Assembly (NCBI RefSeq): GCF_003987145.1
Contig: NZ_PIPL01000001.1
Coordinates: 1-64,000 of the forward strand
Direction of reading: 5' to 3'
Source: Aliidiomarina minuta
GTDB taxonomy: Bacteria; Pseudomonadota; Gammaproteobacteria; Enterobacterales; Alteromonadaceae
Length of the DNA: 64,000 nucleotides
Under the pieces are notes generated by a model. The model ran no database searches. It had not been told where the DNA came from and saw only the letters and a list, made by a program, of their open reading frames with translations. Below are positions 61,055 to 64,000 of the stretch, piece after piece (positions within the stretch are counted from its first letter, which is position 1; each line of letters starts with the position of its first letter). Made by a program: the position numbers and the translations under genes.

Positions 61055-62051
61055 CAGTTAACCAATTGCTTCGTATTTGTTTTCGCCAGTCTCGTTTTGT
61101 TGGGGTTAGCCAGCGCTTCCAGAGTGGAGACTGAAGCCATTTTAAATAGGCGGCACAACATTCCTGCAGACGTTGTTCATCGTTGGCCAGTGCTTCTACC
61201 TGTAACCAGCCATTCCAGGCTAAATGAACTCCCCAGTCAGGCAGGTGTATCTCGCAGTTAGGAAGACGGTAATGGAAGGCGGGTCTCGACTTGATTAGTG
61301 GGTCCTGAGTATATTCACGTACCAGGTCGTCATCAATAAAGGAAAACAAAGGTAATAAGTCCAGTGCCCTGTTACGGGTTGGACTATCTTTAAGATAATC
61401 GATAATTAACGCTTTCTGATCCGGTTGATAATCAGCGGCCAGCACTTTCATCACGTATTTTCTGGGGAAAGGATCGACATAAGTGGTGATGCGTCGGGTC
61501 ATGTTGATCGAAGCTTCTTCGTATAACCAGTCGTAAAGGCAGAGAAAAGCTTTGAGGTAATTAGTCAGAGTCGCTGCTTCAAGATTCGGGACTTCCGGAT
61601 TAAGCTGCATACTAAAAGCATTAAGCACGCTTTCCGAAGTCCCTTTAGCACCGGCTTTGCGGAGTTTATCAATAAGTTCCTGCACTTCATCCAGTCGCTG
61701 CATTTCGATAGGAGGACTGACGAGTTCGTGTGGTACAAGGGGTTTTGAAAATAGCTTCAGCAGGCTTTCTATATCGTTGCCGATATCTCCTGACTCGCGT
61801 TTTTCTTTGCCCATCTTTTTCAACAGCTGAAAATCCAGCTCAACAATCCAGTCGCCAGCTTTATCGCCGGTAAGGGTATATTGATATCTGCTGCTGCGTT
61901 CTACCTTAAGGTTCAGATAGTCGGCAACTTCGGCGGCCAGCTGGTCAATGGACAACCCGCTCATTTCAAGTTCAACGCCGATACGTCTTGGTTGCTTGTC
62001 CATATTTAGCAATACTTCTGGCATAGCAATTTGCTCAGATTGCTTTGACAT
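61044..62051 (-). CDS. Putative amidoligase (Amidoligase_2-like)
   Basis: A 335-residue protein. RIGVELEMSGLS (residues 24-35) and WIVELDFQLLKK (about 68-79) match the two acidic strands typical of the amidoligase family (glutamine-synthetase-like COOH-NH2 ligases), which Iyer and Aravind predicted form amide bonds to peptides or proteins. A conserved AFSMQLNPEVP and RRITTYVDPFP follow. The gene is directly upstream of and overlapping a class I amidotransferase gene, the pairing proposed for this family. No substrate peptide is visible nearby. Confidence 0.65.
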   Translation of the reverse strand: MSKQSEQIAMPEVLLNMDKQPRRIGVELEMSGLSIDQLAAEVADYLNLKVERSSRYQYTLTGDKAGDWIVELDFQLLKKMGKEKRESGDIGNDIESLLKLFSKPLVPHELVSPPIEMQRLDEVQELIDKLRKAGAKGTSESVLNAFSMQLNPEVPNLEAATLTNYLKAFLCLYDWLYEEASINMTRRITTYVDPFPRKYVMKVLAADYQPDQKALIIDYLKDSPTRNRALDLLPLFSFIDDDLVREYTQDPLIKSRPAFHYRLPNCEIHLPDWGVHLAWNGWLQVEALANDEQRLQECCAAYLKWLQSPLWKRWLTPTKRDWRKQIRSNWLTDAK

Positions 62052-62074
62052 ACAATGCCTCGCTAATAAATTTG

Positions 62075-62803
62075 TTAAATTTTAATAACTTCTGGGCGAG
62101 AGCTTAGCTCAACTTTACAAAATTGCTCGCCATAGTCGGAAAAGGCCTGGCGCCAGGAGGAACCTGGTACCTGTACCCGGGAGACTCCCATCGCAAGTAA
62201 GTCAGGCACTGAATAATAAAACCCCTGAATGCCTTCCTGCATACAACCTAAGTGTTCATCGTATCCATAAACCGTGATGCGTTGATCAACGCCGATGCGT
62301 TCAAAGAATCGAATTTCACGGCGTAAAAAGCGATCCAGGTATTGCTCGACAATATGCTGAACTCCAGGAATTAAATAACTTTGCCACTGTTGAGTCCAGC
62401 TTTCTTCAAGTGCACCCCCCGACCAGGCGACTACAGCACCTGGCTGCACTTCTTTGTTTGCTGCCGCGGTGAAAAGGTAATTTGCGCAGCTGTGCAGACA
62501 TTCATTTTTGACAGAAATATCGAGTTGTTGACGATGTATCCAGCCACCGATCTGGATAGCTGCCAGCGGGTCGCCGCCGGGGCTGTCAACCTGGATACGG
62601 GTGAAAGTGTGCTCAGCGCTCAACTCACGCAGTTGCTGCACCACTTCGTTTGTAACAGGGCCATTGAGAAAAATAGATTCGCCATCAATATGTAACTGGC
62701 TCGCTGGAGTATCGTCGTAGGAACCTGAACTGCAGGCAGAGAGAAAAGCCGCGACAAAGCCAGCACACAGGAGGGGAGTACGTTTATCACCAGCTTTATC
62801 CAT
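62075..62803 (-). CDS. ClpP/crotonase-like lipoprotein
   Basis: A 242-residue lipoprotein (lipobox LSAC, Cys24). The body resembles the periplasmic ClpP-class fold: strand-turn IQVDSPGGDPLAA (oxyanion-type SPGG, about residues 71-82) and the candidate nucleophile Ser105 in ECLHSCANYLF. This is the COG3904-like group of predicted periplasmic proteins; whether it is a protease is not established. Four Cys in the mature chain could pair. It is separated by about 50 nt from the upstream GTPase gene. Confidence 0.72.
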   Translation of the reverse strand: MDKAGDKRTPLLCAGFVAAFLSACSSGSYDDTPASQLHIDGESIFLNGPVTNEVVQQLRELSAEHTFTRIQVDSPGGDPLAAIQIGGWIHRQQLDISVKNECLHSCANYLFTAAANKEVQPGAVVAWSGGALEESWTQQWQSYLIPGVQHIVEQYLDRFLRREIRFFERIGVDQRITVYGYDEHLGCMQEGIQGFYYSVPDLLAMGVSRVQVPGSSWRQAFSDYGEQFCKVELSSRPEVIKI

Positions 62804-62854
62804 AGGGAGAACCTTTTTATTGTGAACAGCAAACTGCTGCTTGCTAACTTCTCG

Positions 62855-64000
62855 TTATTCTGTGGACTTGTCAATACTGAACTGCTGTACAAGTTTCTGG
62901 CTTAACGACTTTAGTTGCAGCTGACGCTCCATACTGTCCTCAAAAATTTGCTGATTTAAAGCAGACCATTCAGGGTGGGCACGAGCTTGTTCTAATTCTG
63001 CCGACAACTGCTTTTGTTGTTTCTCCTGGCTTTCTGGCACCTGTATTTGCAACGTCTGGATAGCTGCGTGACCTCGCTGCCTCAGCAGCTGGACAAGTTG
63101 CTTCTGGCGTTGTGCCAAAAGATGTAAAATACGGTCATCTACAGAAAGCAGGTGAAAGCCCCTGAATTTATCCTGTAGTCGTTGCCCGTAACCTTTCCAG
63201 GTTTGCCACAGGCCGCCTGCGGCGGCTCCTAAAGCAGTGCCTGCACCTAAAGTAGTGCCAACAAAAAGCAGATCGATACCAGCGCCGGCGGCCGCACCTG
63301 CCGCAGTACCTTTGCTGGCTTTAATACCAAAACGTCGTAATGTCTGCGGGTGAAAAAGATCGTCTTGCCAGCGCCCCTGACGAACGGCTAACTGGTCAAA
63401 AGTTGCGTCATCAGGGCGGAAATGAAAGAGGCGCAAAAGCCCCTGTACACAAGCGTGCTCACGTTTTCGTGTGTCGTCCTGCATAGCAGTAATTGCGGAT
63501 TGCATATCACTCTTGTCAGTGCTTGCAACGCGACGGCGATAGGCAGCGCAGTCCATCAGTAATTCCGCTATAAGCATATTTGCCTGCTGCTGTTGTCGGG
63601 CCTGCGTGTCTTTATGTTCAGCAATAAAAGCCTGTAGTAATGCTTGTTGACCAGGCAGCAAGGCTTGCAGCTGACGAAAGATTTGTTCTTCACCACCTTC
63701 CGGTGGCGCTATGCTGTCGAACTCCACCCAGGCGTGCAGATTAACGTTCGCCAGCGCTTGTTGCCAGGCATGGCTATGATTCTCGGCACTGGCGGTGAAG
63801 TTAAGAACAGGCAGTAACGGACGACCACAACGAGTCATTATACTGAGTTCATCCTGAAATTTAGGTAATACAGGGTCGCGCACATCAATGACATAAAATG
63901 CGGCATGACTTTTTAGTAACTGGCGGATAACTTTGGCTTCCTGCTCAAAGCTTTGTTTTGCCTCGGGGCTATCCAGAAAACGTTGCATTTGCTGGGGACC
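62855..64000 (-). CDS. DUF3482-type GTPase, C-terminal part (truncated by window edge)
   Basis: The reading frame runs through the window end and encodes at least 381 residues. Visible are the end of a GTPase domain (FYVIDVRDP and PVLPVLNF-like LPVLNFTA, where NKxD is degenerate), a helical region, and a glycine-rich hydrophobic segment (about GTAAGAAAGAGIDLLFVGTTLGAGTALGAAAGG in part) typical of DUF3482 proteins, which insert as membrane hairpins. The P-loop and switch regions lie outside the window. It precedes the lipoprotein gene and is probably co-transcribed with it. Confidence 0.8.
   Translation of the reverse strand, partial: GPQQMQRFLDSPEAKQSFEQEAKVIRQLLKSHAAFYVIDVRDPVLPKFQDELSIMTRCGRPLLPVLNFTASAENHSHAWQQALANVNLHAWVEFDSIAPPEGGEEQIFRQLQALLPGQQALLQAFIAEHKDTQARQQQQANMLIAELLMDCAAYRRRVASTDKSDMQSAITAMQDDTRKREHACVQGLLRLFHFRPDDATFDQLAVRQGRWQDDLFHPQTLRRFGIKASKGTAAGAAAGAGIDLLFVGTTLGAGTALGAAAGGLWQTWKGYGQRLQDKFRGFHLLSVDDRILHLLAQRQKQLVQLLRQRGHAAIQTLQIQVPESQEKQQKQLSAELEQARAHPEWSALNQQIFEDSMERQLQLKSLSQKLVQQFSIDKSTE

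Overview
The window looks like a chromosomal segment of a marine-type gammaproteobacterium, most plausibly an Alteromonadales member close to Idiomarina. That placement is an inference from gene content: a sodium-pumping NQR operon, FabV as enoyl-ACP reductase, a VolA/Pla-1-type surface lipase, several TonB receptors and secreted peptidases, and an Escherichia-like fabB-to-purF gene order. I ran no database search. Base composition looks even, and I see no prophage, insertion sequence, CRISPR array or obvious genomic island.

Layout. 1-510: the 5S rRNA end of an rrn operon, its terminator and a patch of REP-like palindromes. 512-6166: an outer-membrane barrel, a TonB receptor, an AlkB-type dioxygenase, a BolA protein and FabV. 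6200-12550: nqrABCDEF behind a structured leader, then nqrM as a separate unit. 12580-18704: a beta-propeller protein, a CpeT-like protein, an S1/P1 nuclease, a short-chain dehydrogenase and a large lipoprotein lipase. 18809-28916: SohB, a dicarboxylate/amino-acid symporter, a Yip1 protein, MiaE, LpxH, PpiB, a LOG-family protein, CysS, an M17 peptidase, a small lipoprotein and an acyl-CoA thioesterase.

29045-36938: a His-rich TonB receptor with a possible Zur site shared with a divergent M28 peptidase, a small barrel, a HIT protein, flavodoxin, a YfcL protein and MnmC. 37092-48355: fabB, pdxB, asd, fimV, truA, accD, folC, dedD, cvpA, purF, a run largely shared with E. coli and mixing fatty-acid, folate, PLP and purine synthesis with cell-pole and envelope functions. 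48426-56221: astB, topA, a three-gene orphan secretin cluster and folD. 56473-56874: four tRNA genes (Pro, Arg, His, Pro) behind a stable-RNA-type promoter. 56881-64000: two DUF proteins, a small conserved protein, a transsulfuration enzyme, an IMPACT-family protein, a glutamine-amidotransferase/amidoligase pair, a ClpP-like lipoprotein and the C-terminal part of a GTPase cut by the window edge.

Most of the window is ordinary core genome. The best candidates for something less described are the orphan TcpQ-like/secretin/TadE-like cluster (52841-55364), the amidoligase plus class I glutamine amidotransferase pair (60368-62051), the triple His-rich zinc-type receptor with its putative operator (29045-31265), and the leader RNA ahead of nqrA.
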